Positions 17,332-26,762 are shown, counted from the first letter of the stretch. The stretch: DNA of 64,000 bases from Arthrobacter sp. CAU 1506 (GCF_005047635.1 NZ_SUKC01000002.1:248001-312000); one strand, 5' to 3'. Program-made: numbers and translations. The notes: generated by a model not told the origin, from the letters alone.

Positions 17332-18588
17332 ATGGAGTCAGGCGGGGTCCAAGGCGCGGACACCGGTAAATCGACCCTGCCCTCGACTGCCAACCAAACC
17401 ACGGCAGAGAACCCCTGGCCGCTGCGGATGCTGTCCCAGAAGCTCAAGATGCACATCGACCGCGTCCCGCCCACCTGGGTCGAGGGCCAAGTCATTGAGC
17501 TCAACCGCCGGAACTCAACAACCTACTTGACCCTGCGGGACACCGACGCCGAGGCCTCCTTCAGCCTGGTGGTCTGGGGCAGCGTGATGGCACGCCTGGA
17601 GATGCCGCTGGAGCCGGGGTCCCGGGTGGTGGCACAGATCAAGCCGGACCTTTACGTCAAGACCGGGCGGCTGACCATGCAGACCCGCGATATCAGACCG
17701 GTGGGGCTCGGAGACTTGCTGGTGAGGTTGGAGCGGCTGCGCCGCGCGCTGGCCGCCGAAGGACTGTTCGACCCGTCGCGCAAGCAGCGGCTGCCGCTGC
17801 TGCCGCACCGCATCGGCTTGATCACCGGCCGGGATTCCGACGCCATGAAGGACGTGATCCGGAATGCCTCGCTGCGCTGGCCGGCCGTCGAATTCGAGGT
17901 GCGCGAGGTTGCCGTCCAGGGCGTGAACGCGGTCGCCCAGGTGATGCGGGCCCTCGCGGAACTCGACGCCCGCCAGGATGTGGACGTCATTGTCATCGCC
18001 CGCGGAGGCGGATCCCTGGAGGATCTGCTGCCGTTCAGCAACGAAGACCTGGTGCGCGCGGTGGCCGCGGCAGCCACGCCGGTTGTCAGCGCCATCGGGC
18101 ACGAAGCAGACCGTCCGCTGCTCGACGACGTCGCGGACCTGCGCGCCTCGACACCCACTGATGCCGCCAAGCGCATTGTCCCGGAAGTCAGCGAGGAACT
18201 GCACCGGATCGGCCAGGCCCGCGCCATGCTGGCCCGGCGGGTGGAGCAACTGGTACACCGCGAAACCGAGCGGCTGGCCACCTTGCGCAGCCGCCCGGTG
18301 ATGGCCAATCCTGCCGGCATGGTGGATGTCCGGGCGGACGACATCCACCGGCTGACTTCTCGGGCCCACCAAGCGGTTTCCGCGGCCGTGCACCGGGATA
18401 CCGACCGGATTGCCCACCTCAAAGCGCAGGTACGGGCGCTTTCGCCTCAGAACACACTGGACCGCGGCTATGCCGTGGCCCAGTTGCCGGACGGCCACGT
18501 GCTGCGTGATGCGGCCGATGCTCCGGCAGGAACCCGGCTGCGCCTTCGCCTCGCGGTCGGCGAGGTCGCTGCCGAGACACTCCCCTGA
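17332..18588 (+). CDS. xseA: Exodeoxyribonuclease VII large subunit
   Basis: A 418-residue catalytic subunit of exonuclease VII, which degrades single-stranded DNA from both ends. An OB-fold comes first (VEGQVIELNRRNSTTYLTLR), then the catalytic domain with RIGLITGRDSDAMKDVIRNA, VIVIARGGGSLEDLLPFSNE and PVVSAIGHEADRPLLDDVAD, then a coiled coil and the C-terminal LDRGYAV segment. ATG 17332 has GGAGGGGG 7 bases upstream. The frame is open upstream for 73 codons but that part is not protein-like. xseB follows 60 bases later. Confidence 0.96.
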   Translation: MESGGVQGADTGKSTLPSTANQTTAENPWPLRMLSQKLKMHIDRVPPTWVEGQVIELNRRNSTTYLTLRDTDAEASFSLVVWGSVMARLEMPLEPGSRVVAQIKPDLYVKTGRLTMQTRDIRPVGLGDLLVRLERLRRALAAEGLFDPSRKQRLPLLPHRIGLITGRDSDAMKDVIRNASLRWPAVEFEVREVAVQGVNAVAQVMRALAELDARQDVDVIVIARGGGSLEDLLPFSNEDLVRAVAAAATPVVSAIGHEADRPLLDDVADLRASTPTDAAKRIVPEVSEELHRIGQARAMLARRVEQLVHRETERLATLRSRPVMANPAGMVDVRADDIHRLTSRAHQAVSAAVHRDTDRIAHLKAQVRALSPQNTLDRGYAVAQLPDGHVLRDAADAPAGTRLRLRLAVGEVAAETLP

Positions 18589-18648
18589 GATCGCACCCGA
18601 AACCCCACAGACTCCAACAAATTGACCTGCAGCGAAAGCGAGAATCCG

Positions 18649-18933
18649 ATGACAGAGCAGCCAGCAGTGCCGGCCGATGTCGCGTCCTTGTCCTATGAAC
18701 AGGCGCGCGAAGAGCTGGTAGCAGTGGTCAGCCAGCTGGAAGCCGGCGGCGCCAGCCTTGAGCAGTCCCTGGCACTGTGGGAACGCGGCGAAGCGCTGGC
18801 CGCCCGCTGCGAAGCCTGGCTGGAAGGCGCGCGGCAAAGGTTGGACGCCGCCCGCAGTGTGACCAACGACGGGCAGTCGCCGCTCAGTCCGGGCAGTGCG
18901 GGTACTCCGGTTTCTCCGGTTTCCCCGCTCTAG
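18649..18933 (+). CDS. xseB: Exodeoxyribonuclease VII small subunit
   Basis: A 94-residue partner that binds XseA's coiled coil and is needed for activity. The core LSYEQAREELVAVVSQLEAG followed by LEQSLALWERGEALAARCE is diagnostic. The C-terminus carries a Ser/Pro tail (SPLSPGSAGTPVSPVSPL) longer than in many homologues. ATG 18649 (MTEQPAVPAD) is chosen over an in-frame start 9 codons earlier. It shares an operon with xseA. Confidence 0.93.
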   Translation: MTEQPAVPADVASLSYEQAREELVAVVSQLEAGGASLEQSLALWERGEALAARCEAWLEGARQRLDAARSVTNDGQSPLSPGSAGTPVSPVSPL

Positions 18934-18940
18934 CCCGGCC

Positions 18941-18965
18941 GGCGCCCCGGCACCCCGGGGGCGCC
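18941..18965. terminator. Weak stem-loop between convergent genes
   Basis: GGCGCCCC and GGGGCGCC form an 8-bp GC stem with a 9-base loop just after the xseB stop. It is a possible terminator for xseB; the surrounding sequence is very GC-rich, so the structure may be incidental. Confidence 0.35.
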
Positions 18966-19053
18966 CCGGGGAGGGTTTGCCGCGGCAGGAAAGTCCGACA
19001 CGGTCCGCCACGGCGCGGCGGGACGCCCCTCGGCGGTTGCCGTCAGGCCGCTG

Positions 19054-19914
19054 CTACGAGTCCGCGAGCCGGGCCTTTTCCTCGGCGACGTCGAAGTGGG
19101 CCGGTGGCCACTGCGGGTCGATGGCTTCCAACGCCTGCAGCAGCAACTCCTGCACGGCAATCCGGGCGTACCACTTGTTGTCCGCGGGCACGACGAACCA
19201 CGGCGCCTCCGGGGTGCTGGTCCGGTCCAGCATCACCTGATAGGCCTGTTGGTACTCGTCCCAGAAGCGGCGTTCGTCTACGTCGCCCGGGTCGTACTTC
19301 CAGTATTTGTCCGGCCGGTCCAGCCGCTCAAGCAAGCGTTTGCCCTGTTCGGCCTTGCCGAGGTGCAGCATGACTTTGACCAGCCGAATGTCTCTGCCCG
19401 CCAGCGACGACTCGAAGTCGTTGATCTGGCCATAGCGGGCTTCCACCACATCCTTGGACGAAAGCCCGTGCACTCGGTGGATGAGCACGTCTTCGTAGTG
19501 CGACCGGTCGAAGACCCCGATCAGGCCCGGCCCGGGCAACTCCCGCTCCACCCGCCAGAGAAAATCGTGTTCCAACTCTTCCGGCGTCGGGGCCTTAAAC
19601 GCATGGTGGGACACGCCCTGCGGGTCGGCCGCTCCGACCACATGCCGCACGATCCCGCCTTTGCCGGAAGTATCCATGCCTTGCAGCACCAGCAGGACCG
19701 CGTCGCGTGCCCCGCCGCGGCTCTGCGCAAAGAGCCGTTCCTGCAGTTCGGACAGGCGTCGGTCAGAGGATGCGAGCAACTTTTTGCCCTCGGCCTTCCC
19801 GCCGTCAAACCCCGGTGTGCTGCCGGTGTCCACGGCGGCCAGATCAAACCCCGGTCCTACCTGCAGAAGCTCCGACGGACTCCGCGTGAACTCCGGCAAC
19901 GCAGTCTCTTCCAC
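19054..19914 (-). CDS. Polyphosphate kinase 2 family protein
   Basis: A 286-residue PPK2 enzyme that transfers phosphate between polyphosphate and a nucleotide. The Walker A loop is GMDTSGKGGIVRHVV, the Walker B-like motif is GVFDRSHYEDVLIHRVHGL, and the lid region is KVMLHLGKAEQGKRLLERL. One PPK2 domain is present, at the usual length. GTG 19914 is chosen because GGAGG lies 6 bases upstream; TTG 19899 and a more distant start are possible. Substrate class (NDP or NMP) cannot be fixed from motifs alone. It converges on xseB. Confidence 0.92.
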   Translation of the reverse strand: MEETALPEFTRSPSELLQVGPGFDLAAVDTGSTPGFDGGKAEGKKLLASSDRRLSELQERLFAQSRGGARDAVLLVLQGMDTSGKGGIVRHVVGAADPQGVSHHAFKAPTPEELEHDFLWRVERELPGPGLIGVFDRSHYEDVLIHRVHGLSSKDVVEARYGQINDFESSLAGRDIRLVKVMLHLGKAEQGKRLLERLDRPDKYWKYDPGDVDERRFWDEYQQAYQVMLDRTSTPEAPWFVVPADNKWYARIAVQELLLQALEAIDPQWPPAHFDVAEEKARLADS

Positions 19915-20001
19915 CCTCGTCCTCCGTTCGGCATGCCACCTGGCGTGCAGTGGGGAAAGCCTACCCAAGCGTGGGCGGCGCGGCTACGGCGGGTCCGCCA
20001 G

Positions 20002-21216
20002 CTACTGCCGGTATCCGGCCAGGAACTCCTCGATCCGCCCGACTGCTTCGGTCAAGACATCCACGTTCGGCAAGGTGACCAGGCGGAAGTGGTCCGGCTG
20101 GGTCCAGTTGAACGCCCGGCCGTGCGAGATCAGGATCTTCTGCTGCTTGAGCAGGTCCAACGCGAACTGCTCGTCGTCTTTGATCGGATAGACTTCCGGG
20201 TCCAGTTTCGGGAACAGGTAGAGCGCTCCCCTGGCCTGCTGGGTGCTGACACCGGGGATGGCGTTAAGCAAGTCGTAGGCCTTGTTCCGCTGTTCCAGCA
20301 GCCTGCCGCCGGGCAGGATCAGGTCGTTGATGCTTTGGTGTCCGCCCAAGGCGGTCTGGATCGCGTGCTGCGCCGGAACATTCGCGCACAGCCGCATGTT
20401 CGTGAGCAGGTTGATGCCCTCGATGTAGTCCGCGGCCAGATGCTTGGGCCCGGAGATGGCCATCCAGCCGCTGCGGAAGCCGCACACCCGGTAGGCCTTG
20501 GAGAGCCCGCTGAAGGTCAGGACCAAGACGTCGTCGGCCAGCAGCGCCGTGTTCACATGCTCGGCATCTTCGTACAGGATCTTCTCGTAGATCTCATCCG
20601 AAAACACCACTAGGTTGTGCTTGCGCGCCAGTTCCAGCATGCCCTCGAGGATGTGCCTCGGGTAGACGGCACCCGTGGGGTTGTTCGGGTTGATGATCAC
20701 GATCCCCTTGGTGTTGGGGGTGATCTTCCGTTCCATGTCTTCCAGGTCGGGCAGCCAGCCCTCTTCCTCGACACAGAGATAGTGCACCGGATGGCCCCCG
20801 GCCAGCGATACCGAGGCGGTCCAGAGCGGATAGTCCGGCGCCGGGATGAGCACCTCGTCGCCGTTGTTCAGCAGGGCCTGCAGGCTCATGGTGATCAGCT
20901 CGCTGACGCCGTTGCCCAGGTAGACGTCGTCCACGCCGATCTCCTGGATGCCGCGCGTCTGGTAGTACTGCGACACGGCGGTCCTGGCGGAGAAGATGCC
21001 GCGTGAATCGCTATAGCCCTGCGCGGTGGGCAGATTGCGGATCACGTCCACCAGAATCGCGTCCGGCGCTTCGAATCCGAACGGCGCTGGGTTTCCGATG
21101 TTCAGTTTGAGGATACGTTGACCCTCGGACTCCATCCGCTGTGCGTGCTCGAGCAACGGGCCGCGGATGTCGTAGAGGACGTTGTGGAGCTTGTTGGACT
21201 GCTTGAACTCGGCCAT
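20002..21216 (-). CDS. Pyridoxal phosphate-dependent aminotransferase (AlaA-like)
   Basis: A 404-residue fold-type I aminotransferase. It begins MAEFKQSNKLHNVLYDIRGP, closely matching alanine transaminase AlaA/YfbQ proteins. Key elements are GYSDSRGI, PDYPLWTASVSLAGG, INPNNPTGAVY, FSDEIYEKI and the PLP-lysine loop FSGLSKAYRVCGFRSGW. It probably exchanges amino groups between alanine and glutamate with pyruvate and 2-oxoglutarate. ATG 21216 fits the family start; an extra 6 residues are possible. It lies behind the osmoprotectant operon but is separated from it by a strong terminator. Confidence 0.92.
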   Translation of the reverse strand: MAEFKQSNKLHNVLYDIRGPLLEHAQRMESEGQRILKLNIGNPAPFGFEAPDAILVDVIRNLPTAQGYSDSRGIFSARTAVSQYYQTRGIQEIGVDDVYLGNGVSELITMSLQALLNNGDEVLIPAPDYPLWTASVSLAGGHPVHYLCVEEEGWLPDLEDMERKITPNTKGIVIINPNNPTGAVYPRHILEGMLELARKHNLVVFSDEIYEKILYEDAEHVNTALLADDVLVLTFSGLSKAYRVCGFRSGWMAISGPKHLAADYIEGINLLTNMRLCANVPAQHAIQTALGGHQSINDLILPGGRLLEQRNKAYDLLNAIPGVSTQQARGALYLFPKLDPEVYPIKDDEQFALDLLKQQKILISHGRAFNWTQPDHFRLVTLPNVDVLTEAVGRIEEFLAGYRQ

Positions 21217-21235
21217 CCAGAAATCTTCGCACACC

Positions 21236-21270
21236 GAACGCGCCGCTCCGGCGACCGGAGCGGCGCGTTC
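21236..21270 (-). terminator. Stem-loop, 15-bp perfect stem
   Basis: gaacgcgccgctccg and its inverse enclose the loop GCGAC. It follows the substrate-binding protein gene and ends the osmoprotectant operon just before the aminotransferase start. Confidence 0.8.
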
Positions 21271-21288
21271 GTAACGCTGCGCAAAGCG

Positions 21289-22275
21289 CTAGTCGGTCAA
21301 GCCCTTTTTGGCCAGCCAATCGGCGGCTGCGTCGGACGGGTTGCGCTTTTCATCGCCGCTGACCTGCCGGTTGAGGTCGATCAGGTCCTCGGTGGTCAAT
21401 GCCGCCGAGACTTCGTTGAGCACCTTGGCAGCCGCCTCATCCACGGAATCGGTGCGGACCAGCGGCAGCACCTGCTGCGCGATGAAGTTGTTCTTCGGGT
21501 CCTCAAGCACCACCAAGTCGTTGTCCTCGATGGAAGGGGTGGTGGTGTAGATATCGGCCACCTGGATCTTGTCAGTGATCAACGCATTGAGCGTCGTCGG
21601 TCCGCCGTAGTCGTTGATCGGTTCAAAGGACTTGGGTACGCAGTTGTAGTGCGCCTTCAGTCCCGGCAGGCCGTATTCACGCTCGGCGAACTCCGGGTTG
21701 GCGCCGATCACCAGTTCGCCACAGACCGGGGCCATGTCCTCGATCGAGGTCAGCTTGTGTTTCTCCGCCGTTGCCTTGGTCACCACCATGGCGTCCTTGC
21801 TCTCCGCCGAAGCCGGCTCCAGCACACTGAGCCCCTCCGGCATGGCGGCCGGCAGCGCCGCCATGACATCCTTCGCGGAGGCCGCCGTCGCGCCGGTGTC
21901 CAGGAACAGCAGGAGGTTTCCGCTGTAATCCGGGATCACGTCCACGGACCCTTCCTCAACGGCCTTCACGTAGACCTCCCGGGAGCCAATGCCGGGCTTC
22001 GTGCTGACGTCAAAGCCGGCGGCGGTCAGGGCACCGGCGTAGAGCTCGGCAATAATCTGGCTTTCCGTGCCGCCGCTGGAACCGATCACCAGGGATCCGC
22101 CCGAGCTGGCCTCCGATCCCGGCGTCCCTTCCTCCAGCGGGTTGGAACCGCCGCCGCAGGCGGCCAAGACCAGCGCCAGCGCCGCCGTTCCGGCGGCGAG
22201 CACGCTCCGCCGTGCAGTCTGGGGCCTGTTCTTGCCGCCCTGGTTGTGTGCATTGATCCGGGGGTGGTTATTCAT
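21289..22275 (-). CDS. Osmoprotectant ABC transporter substrate-binding lipoprotein (OpuCC/ProX type)
   Basis: A 328-residue lipoprotein with signal and lipobox (SVLAAGTAALALVLAACGGG). The mature part is an OpuAC-like fold: LVIGSSGGTESQIIAELYAG, NLLLFLDTG, EYGLPGLKAHYNC and DKIQVADIYTTTPSIEDNDL. It should capture glycine betaine, choline or a related solute outside the cell and deliver it to the two permeases. ATG 22275 has GAGGAG upstream. It is the last gene of a four-gene minus-strand operon and starts 10 bases after the preceding permease. Confidence 0.92.
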   Translation of the reverse strand: MNNHPRINAHNQGGKNRPQTARRSVLAAGTAALALVLAACGGGSNPLEEGTPGSEASSGGSLVIGSSGGTESQIIAELYAGALTAAGFDVSTKPGIGSREVYVKAVEEGSVDVIPDYSGNLLLFLDTGATAASAKDVMAALPAAMPEGLSVLEPASAESKDAMVVTKATAEKHKLTSIEDMAPVCGELVIGANPEFAEREYGLPGLKAHYNCVPKSFEPINDYGGPTTLNALITDKIQVADIYTTTPSIEDNDLVVLEDPKNNFIAQQVLPLVRTDSVDEAAAKVLNEVSAALTTEDLIDLNRQVSGDEKRNPSDAAADWLAKKGLTD

Positions 22276-22285
22276 GCTTGTCTCC

Positions 22286-23005
22286 TCATGTGCCGGCACT
22301 GGCTGCCCTAACCTTACTTGTCCTGCCTTTTGGCCCGGAGGCGGCGCCGCGCACGCCGGGCGATACTGCGACTTTCTGCACCACTGCCAATACGGCATCG
22401 GCCACCAGGGCCAGCGCGGCGATCAGCAGCGCGCCGGCAAACAGCCGTACCGGGTCGCGGACGGCAAGCCCGTCGATCAGATAGCGGCCGAGACCGCCGA
22501 GATTGATGTAGGCGACCACCGAGACCGTGGCGATGACCTGCAGCACGGCGGCTCGTACCCCGCCCAGCAGCACCGGCAGCGCATTGGGCACTTCGGCGCG
22601 GAACAGCACCTGCCATTCGGTCATGCCCATCGCCCGCGCGGCGTCCACCAGCGGGCGGTCGACGGCGGCTATCCCGGAGTAGGTGCCCGCCAGCAGCGGC
22701 GGGATGGCCAGGATCACCAGCGCGTAGATCGGCGGCATGAGGCCCAGGCCCATCAGGATGACAAACAGTGTCAGCAGCCCCAGTGTTGGCAAGGCCCGCA
22801 GCCCGCTGGCCAGCCCGACGACGGCGACGCGGCCCTTACCGGTGTGGCCGACGAACAATCCCAACGGCACGGCGATGGCCGCCGCGATCACCAGGGTCAG
22901 GCCGCTGTAGAAGAGGTGCTCGGCCAGCCTGGCCGGGATGCCGGCCGGTCCGGTCCAATTGGCCGGATCGGCGAACCACGCCGCTGTCTGCTCGAAGAGA
23001 TTCAT
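22286..23005 (-). CDS. Osmoprotectant ABC transporter permease (OpuCD type)
   Basis: A 239-residue BPD-type inner-membrane permease with about six helices. The EAA loop region is AARAMGMTEWQVLFRAEVPN and the helices include LTLVIAAAIAVPLGLFVGH and LPTLGLLTLFVILMGLGLM. It pairs with the other permease to form the channel. Its start overlaps the stop of the preceding permease by 4 bases (ATGA type), showing tight translational coupling. The C-terminal tail is basic. Confidence 0.92.
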   Translation of the reverse strand: MNLFEQTAAWFADPANWTGPAGIPARLAEHLFYSGLTLVIAAAIAVPLGLFVGHTGKGRVAVVGLASGLRALPTLGLLTLFVILMGLGLMPPIYALVILAIPPLLAGTYSGIAAVDRPLVDAARAMGMTEWQVLFRAEVPNALPVLLGGVRAAVLQVIATVSVVAYINLGGLGRYLIDGLAVRDPVRLFAGALLIAALALVADAVLAVVQKVAVSPGVRGAASGPKGRTSKVRAASAGT

Positions 23006-23769
23006 CCGCGCACCGCCGCCTGTGCAGCATCGGGCCGCTGTTCCGGGCCGGTTTCCTGCGCCGCTGGGCCGTCCCCCGGTTCCGACTCGCCACCGGGTTC
23101 GGCACCGGAGAGCGCCGCGGATCCGCGGTCAGCCTTGTGCCGGCGCAGCCACGGGGTGAGTGCTCGCTCCAGCAGCACCAGGAACGCATCCATCAGCGCC
23201 GCGAGCACCAAGGTCATGAAGATTCCGACCAGGATTTCGGTCATGAAGTTGCGCAGCAGTCCGTCAGTGAACAGGAAGCCGAGGTTCGGGACACCGATCA
23301 GCGCGCCCACGCTGGCCACCGATATGTTGCTCACCGACACCACCCGCAGGCCGGCAACCAGCACCGGGATGCACAGCGGCAAATCCACCTGGAAGAAGCG
23401 GCGCACCGGCCGGTAGCCCATTGCCGCCGCGGCTTGCCGGACGCCGTCGTCCACCGATTCCAGCGCATCGACCACAGAGCGGACCAGCAGCGCAACGGTA
23501 TACACGGTCAGCGCGACGATGAGGTTGGACATTTCCAGGATGCCGGTGCCCAGGATCACCGGCAGGATCACGAACAGGGCCAGCGAGGGAATGGTGTACA
23601 GCACCGAGGACAGGGACAGGATCAGTCCGCGGACGGCGTGGATCCGCCAGGCCAGGTAGCCCAGCGGCAACGACGCCACCAGGCCGAGCACCAGCGGAAC
23701 CACAGCCTGGAACAAATGGAGCCCGCTCAGCTCCATCACATAGGGAAAGTTGGCCAGGAACCAGTCCAT
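23002..23769 (-). CDS. Osmoprotectant ABC transporter permease (OpuCB type)
   Basis: A 255-residue permease starting MDWFLANFPYVMELSGLH. Its EAA motif is QAAAAMGYRPVRRFFQVDLP, and it contains SVLYTIPSLALFVILPVILG and VSVSNISVASVGALIGVPNL, characteristic of OpuCB/OpuBB. The C-terminus has a hydrophilic, Glu/Pro-rich extension after the last helix. ATG 23769 shares one base with the stop of the ATPase gene. The frame is open far upstream inside the ATPase gene, but that part is a shadow. Confidence 0.92.
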   Translation of the reverse strand: MDWFLANFPYVMELSGLHLFQAVVPLVLGLVASLPLGYLAWRIHAVRGLILSLSSVLYTIPSLALFVILPVILGTGILEMSNLIVALTVYTVALLVRSVVDALESVDDGVRQAAAAMGYRPVRRFFQVDLPLCIPVLVAGLRVVSVSNISVASVGALIGVPNLGFLFTDGLLRNFMTEILVGIFMTLVLAALMDAFLVLLERALTPWLRRHKADRGSAALSGAEPGGESEPGDGPAAQETGPEQRPDAAQAAVRG

Positions 23770-24905
23770 CAGCTGCCGTCCGCCTGCAGCCGCTGCAGCA
23801 CGGCTGCGGGGTCGATCAGTCCGGCGACGCGGCCTGCGGCATCGACGGCGACCCCAGCCCCGGAGGGCGAGGACAGCGCCGCGTCCAGTGCCTGCCGCAG
23901 GCTGGAGCCGGGCGTGAACAGCGATCCCCCAATCAGTGCCTTTGCCGGGTCGCGCTCGCCCGGCGGCAGCCACCCGGCCGGTCCGCCGCCGTCGTTGGTC
24001 AGCAACAGCCAGCCCTCCCGAGGCGCTTGCCCAATCCGGTCTGCGGTTGCGGTGGTGGCCGGCATCAGGGTTAGGCCGGCCGCACTGTTGAAAGACAGGG
24101 AGCGGAAGCCGCGGTCCCGGCCGACGAAGCCGGCCACAAATTCGTCCACCGGCGCCCGCAGGACTTCCTCCGGCGTGCCGTACTGCGCCAAGCGCCCGCC
24201 GGTGGCGAAGACCGCCAGCTTGTCACCGAGGATGGTCGCTTCGTCGATGTCGTGGGTGACGAACACGATGGTTTTGGCCAGGTGCTGTTGCAGCCGCAGC
24301 AATTCCTGCTGCAGCTCGGCGCGGACCACCGGATCCACCGCGCTGAACGGCTCGTCCATCAGCAGGATCGGTGGATCGGCCGCGAGCGCCCGGGCCACCC
24401 CGACACGTTGCTGCTGGCCGCCGGAGAGCTGGACCGGATAGCGGCTGCCCAGCTCCGGCGCCAGCCCGACGACGTCGAGCAGTTCTGCGGCGCGCTTCCG
24501 GGCCGCAGCACGGCGCACGCCGTTGAGCCGCGGTACCGTGGCCACGTTGTCCAGGACGGTTCGGTGCGGCAGCAGCCCGGCCGACTGCATGACGTAGCCC
24601 ATGGAGCGGCGCAGGGCTGCGGCGGGTTGGGCGGAGACATCCTGGCCGTCCACCAGCACGGAACCAACGGTCGGCTCCACCATCCGGTTAATCATCCGGA
24701 GCGAAGTGGTTTTGCCACAGCCCGAGGGACCCACGAAAACGGTGATCGAACCGCGTTCAATGTCCAGGGTCAGGTCCTGGACGGCCGGTTGTCCCGCATA
24801 GGTCTTCGTGACGTTACGGAACTCCACCATCGGGCGGGCCCCATCCGTGGCGACTCCGGCCGACCGGTCAGTCGGAAGGGCAGTCGGCTGTATGGGCTCG
24901 GTCAT
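23769..24905 (-). CDS. Osmoprotectant ABC transporter ATPase (OpuCA/ProV type)
   Basis: A 378-residue ATPase that powers uptake. Walker A is GPSGCGKTTS, the Q-loop is YVMQSAGLLPHR, the signature is LSGGQQQRVGVARALAADPP, Walker B is ILLMDEPFSAVDP, and the H-loop is FVTHDIDEAT. The C-terminal 120 residues correspond to the regulatory CBS region of this family, ending with a VDAAGRVAGLIDPAAVLQRL half. It begins with a short Pro/Thr-rich leader. It is the first gene of the four-gene operon. Confidence 0.94.
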   Translation of the reverse strand: MTEPIQPTALPTDRSAGVATDGARPMVEFRNVTKTYAGQPAVQDLTLDIERGSITVFVGPSGCGKTTSLRMINRMVEPTVGSVLVDGQDVSAQPAAALRRSMGYVMQSAGLLPHRTVLDNVATVPRLNGVRRAAARKRAAELLDVVGLAPELGSRYPVQLSGGQQQRVGVARALAADPPILLMDEPFSAVDPVVRAELQQELLRLQQHLAKTIVFVTHDIDEATILGDKLAVFATGGRLAQYGTPEEVLRAPVDEFVAGFVGRDRGFRSLSFNSAAGLTLMPATTATADRIGQAPREGWLLLTNDGGGPAGWLPPGERDPAKALIGGSLFTPGSSLRQALDAALSSPSGAGVAVDAAGRVAGLIDPAAVLQRLQADGS

Positions 24906-24969
24906 GCTGAACCTTCCGTGGGAGATCCTGCGGCCGGCGGGCCCGCAGAAGTGCTGGCTCTGAGTCTAA

Positions 24970-26082
24970 TCACCTCCGCGGCCCGCCTGCACGTGGTTCC
25001 CGCCGTCCGCGGTAGTCCTTGGCTTGCGCGGCAGCCTTGGCCAGCTTGGCGAACTGCCGGCCGGTCCGCCGCTGCTCGGCCACGTTTTGCCGCAGGTGCA
25101 GGTTGGCCAGTTCCCGTCCCATCTTCCGGTAGCTCTCCCAGCGACGCCGCTCCAGGCTGCCGTCGGCGAGCGCCTGCCGGACCGCGCAGCCGGGCTCGGT
25201 CTCATGGGAGCAGTCGTTGAACCGGCAATCGGCAGCGAGCTCTTCGATATCGCCGAACACCGTCCCCAGCCCGTCCTCTGCATCCCAGAGGGCGAAGCCC
25301 CGGATGCCGGGGGTGTCCATCAGCACTGCGCCGTTGGGCAGCGGAATGAGTTCGCGCGCCGTGGTGGTATGCCGGCCCTTGCCGTCGCCGGCGCGTACTG
25401 CTCCGGCGTCCTGCACGTCCCTGCCCACCAGGGCGTTGATCAGACTGGATTTGCCTGCCCCGGACGGTCCGAGCAAGGCCATCGACCTGCCCGAGCCCAG
25501 ATGCCCGGCCAGGGCGTCTATGCCATCGCCCGTTTCCGCGCTGGTGGCCAGGACTTCGGCGCCGGCGGCCTGTTCCACGATCTGGGCGGCGACCTCGTCA
25601 TGCTGGCCGCAGAGGTCCGCCTTGGTCAAGATGACCAGCGGCGCGGCGCCCGAATCCCATACAGCAACCAGCGTCCGTTCCAGCCGGTTCGCCGAGAGCG
25701 GCCGGTCGAACGGCACCACCACGCCGATGAGGTCCATGTTGGTAGCCAGGATCTGTTCGGTTGAGAGCGGATCGTAGGCCTGTTTGCGGGAGAGCACGGA
25801 GAATCGCGGCAGCAGCCCGGCGATGGCCGGGCCGCCCGCGGACGCCGGGCGGCCGGGTTCGAAGGCCACCCAGTCGCCCGTGGCCGGCGGCTGCGGCAGT
25901 CCTGCAGTAGTCAGGTGCAACAGACTGCTGTCGGTTGCCAGCAGGACACGCCCCCGATCGGTGCGCACCACCCGGGCCGGTCGGAGTCGGGGGTTGGAAA
26001 ATTGGTCCCTGAACAGCGCGGCGATGCGGTCGGTATAGCCGTAGCTGTGCAGCAGGGAGTGCGGTGTGGGTTGGTCGGTCAC
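24970..26082 (-). CDS. rsgA: Ribosome small subunit-dependent GTPase A
   Basis: A 370-residue circularly permuted GTPase that helps late maturation of the 30S subunit. The OB-fold comes first, then the permuted motifs: VILTKADL (G4), LLGPSGAGKSSLINALVG (G1), GRHTTTARELIPL (G2) and MDTPGIRGFALW (G3). The zinc knuckle is CRFNDCSHETEPGC. The tail is basic. ATG 26082 is chosen. It stands alone between the osmoprotectant operon and the NUDIX gene. Confidence 0.94.
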   Translation of the reverse strand: MTDQPTPHSLLHSYGYTDRIAALFRDQFSNPRLRPARVVRTDRGRVLLATDSSLLHLTTAGLPQPPATGDWVAFEPGRPASAGGPAIAGLLPRFSVLSRKQAYDPLSTEQILATNMDLIGVVVPFDRPLSANRLERTLVAVWDSGAAPLVILTKADLCGQHDEVAAQIVEQAAGAEVLATSAETGDGIDALAGHLGSGRSMALLGPSGAGKSSLINALVGRDVQDAGAVRAGDGKGRHTTTARELIPLPNGAVLMDTPGIRGFALWDAEDGLGTVFGDIEELAADCRFNDCSHETEPGCAVRQALADGSLERRRWESYRKMGRELANLHLRQNVAEQRRTGRQFAKLAKAAAQAKDYRGRREPRAGGPRR

Positions 26083-26269
26083 GACGGTTACCTCGGGAAC
26101 TTGAGGCCCCCGGGCCGGATGTTCCGGCGGCTAGCCGCGGCTGGAGCGCCGGTCGGGGGCTGGGCTGGAGATGGCTTCGGGATGTGCGGCAAGAACAGTC
26201 ATCACACCCACCTCCTCGATCAGTCCCAGCGGACCTCCGTGCGGCCCGGCAACCGGACCAGCATAGCGC

Positions 26270-26725
26270 TCAGCGGTCGTTAGCGGAATGGCTTACCGGC
26301 ACACCGTCCGGAAAGCGGAGTTTCAGCCCCAGATCGACCAGGTCGACGCGGTCCAGCGAGGGGATCCGGTGGAGCGGGATCCAGCGGGCCAGATCGGTGG
26401 AGCCGTCGGCCTCGTCTTTGAGTTCTCCGTCGATGACCGTGGCCGAGTAAATGACGCGGAAGGCGTGCAGCGGACGGCGACCGTTCAGCCGCTTCTCGGC
26501 CGGGATGTGTTTGCTGTCCACGCCCAGCAGGCCCTGGAGCTTGGCTGAATAGCCCGTCTCCTCGCGGATCTCCCGGACTGCCCCGGTGGCTGCGTCTTCG
26601 CCGTATTCCAGACCGCCGCCGGGCAGCGTCCAGCGCGGCCAGCCAGCGCCGGTCCAACGCGCCAGCAGCACGGCGCCATCGGCGACGATCACACCGTAGG
26701 CGGCGACCCGGGTATCGAACTCCAC
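26270..26725 (-). CDS. NUDIX hydrolase
   Basis: A 151-residue NUDIX protein. The box is GGGLEYGEDAATGAVREIREETGY, here split for brevity as GGGLEYGEDAATG then AVREIREETGY, with all catalytic Glu residues present. It would hydrolyse a nucleoside diphosphate linked to another group; the substrate is not predictable. The length is standard. The DNA between it and rsgA (26083-26269) shows no gene. Confidence 0.9.
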   Translation of the reverse strand: MEFDTRVAAYGVIVADGAVLLARWTGAGWPRWTLPGGGLEYGEDAATGAVREIREETGYSAKLQGLLGVDSKHIPAEKRLNGRRPLHAFRVIYSATVIDGELKDEADGSTDLARWIPLHRIPSLDRVDLVDLGLKLRFPDGVPVSHSANDR

Positions 26726-26762
26726 CCCATCAGTCTAGGGCCGCAGCGCTGCCGGGCAGAGG

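Noticed and set aside
22067-24441. Long plus-strand open frames across the osmoprotectant operon
   Set aside because: Antisense shadows of two permeases and an ATPase with clear family motifs.
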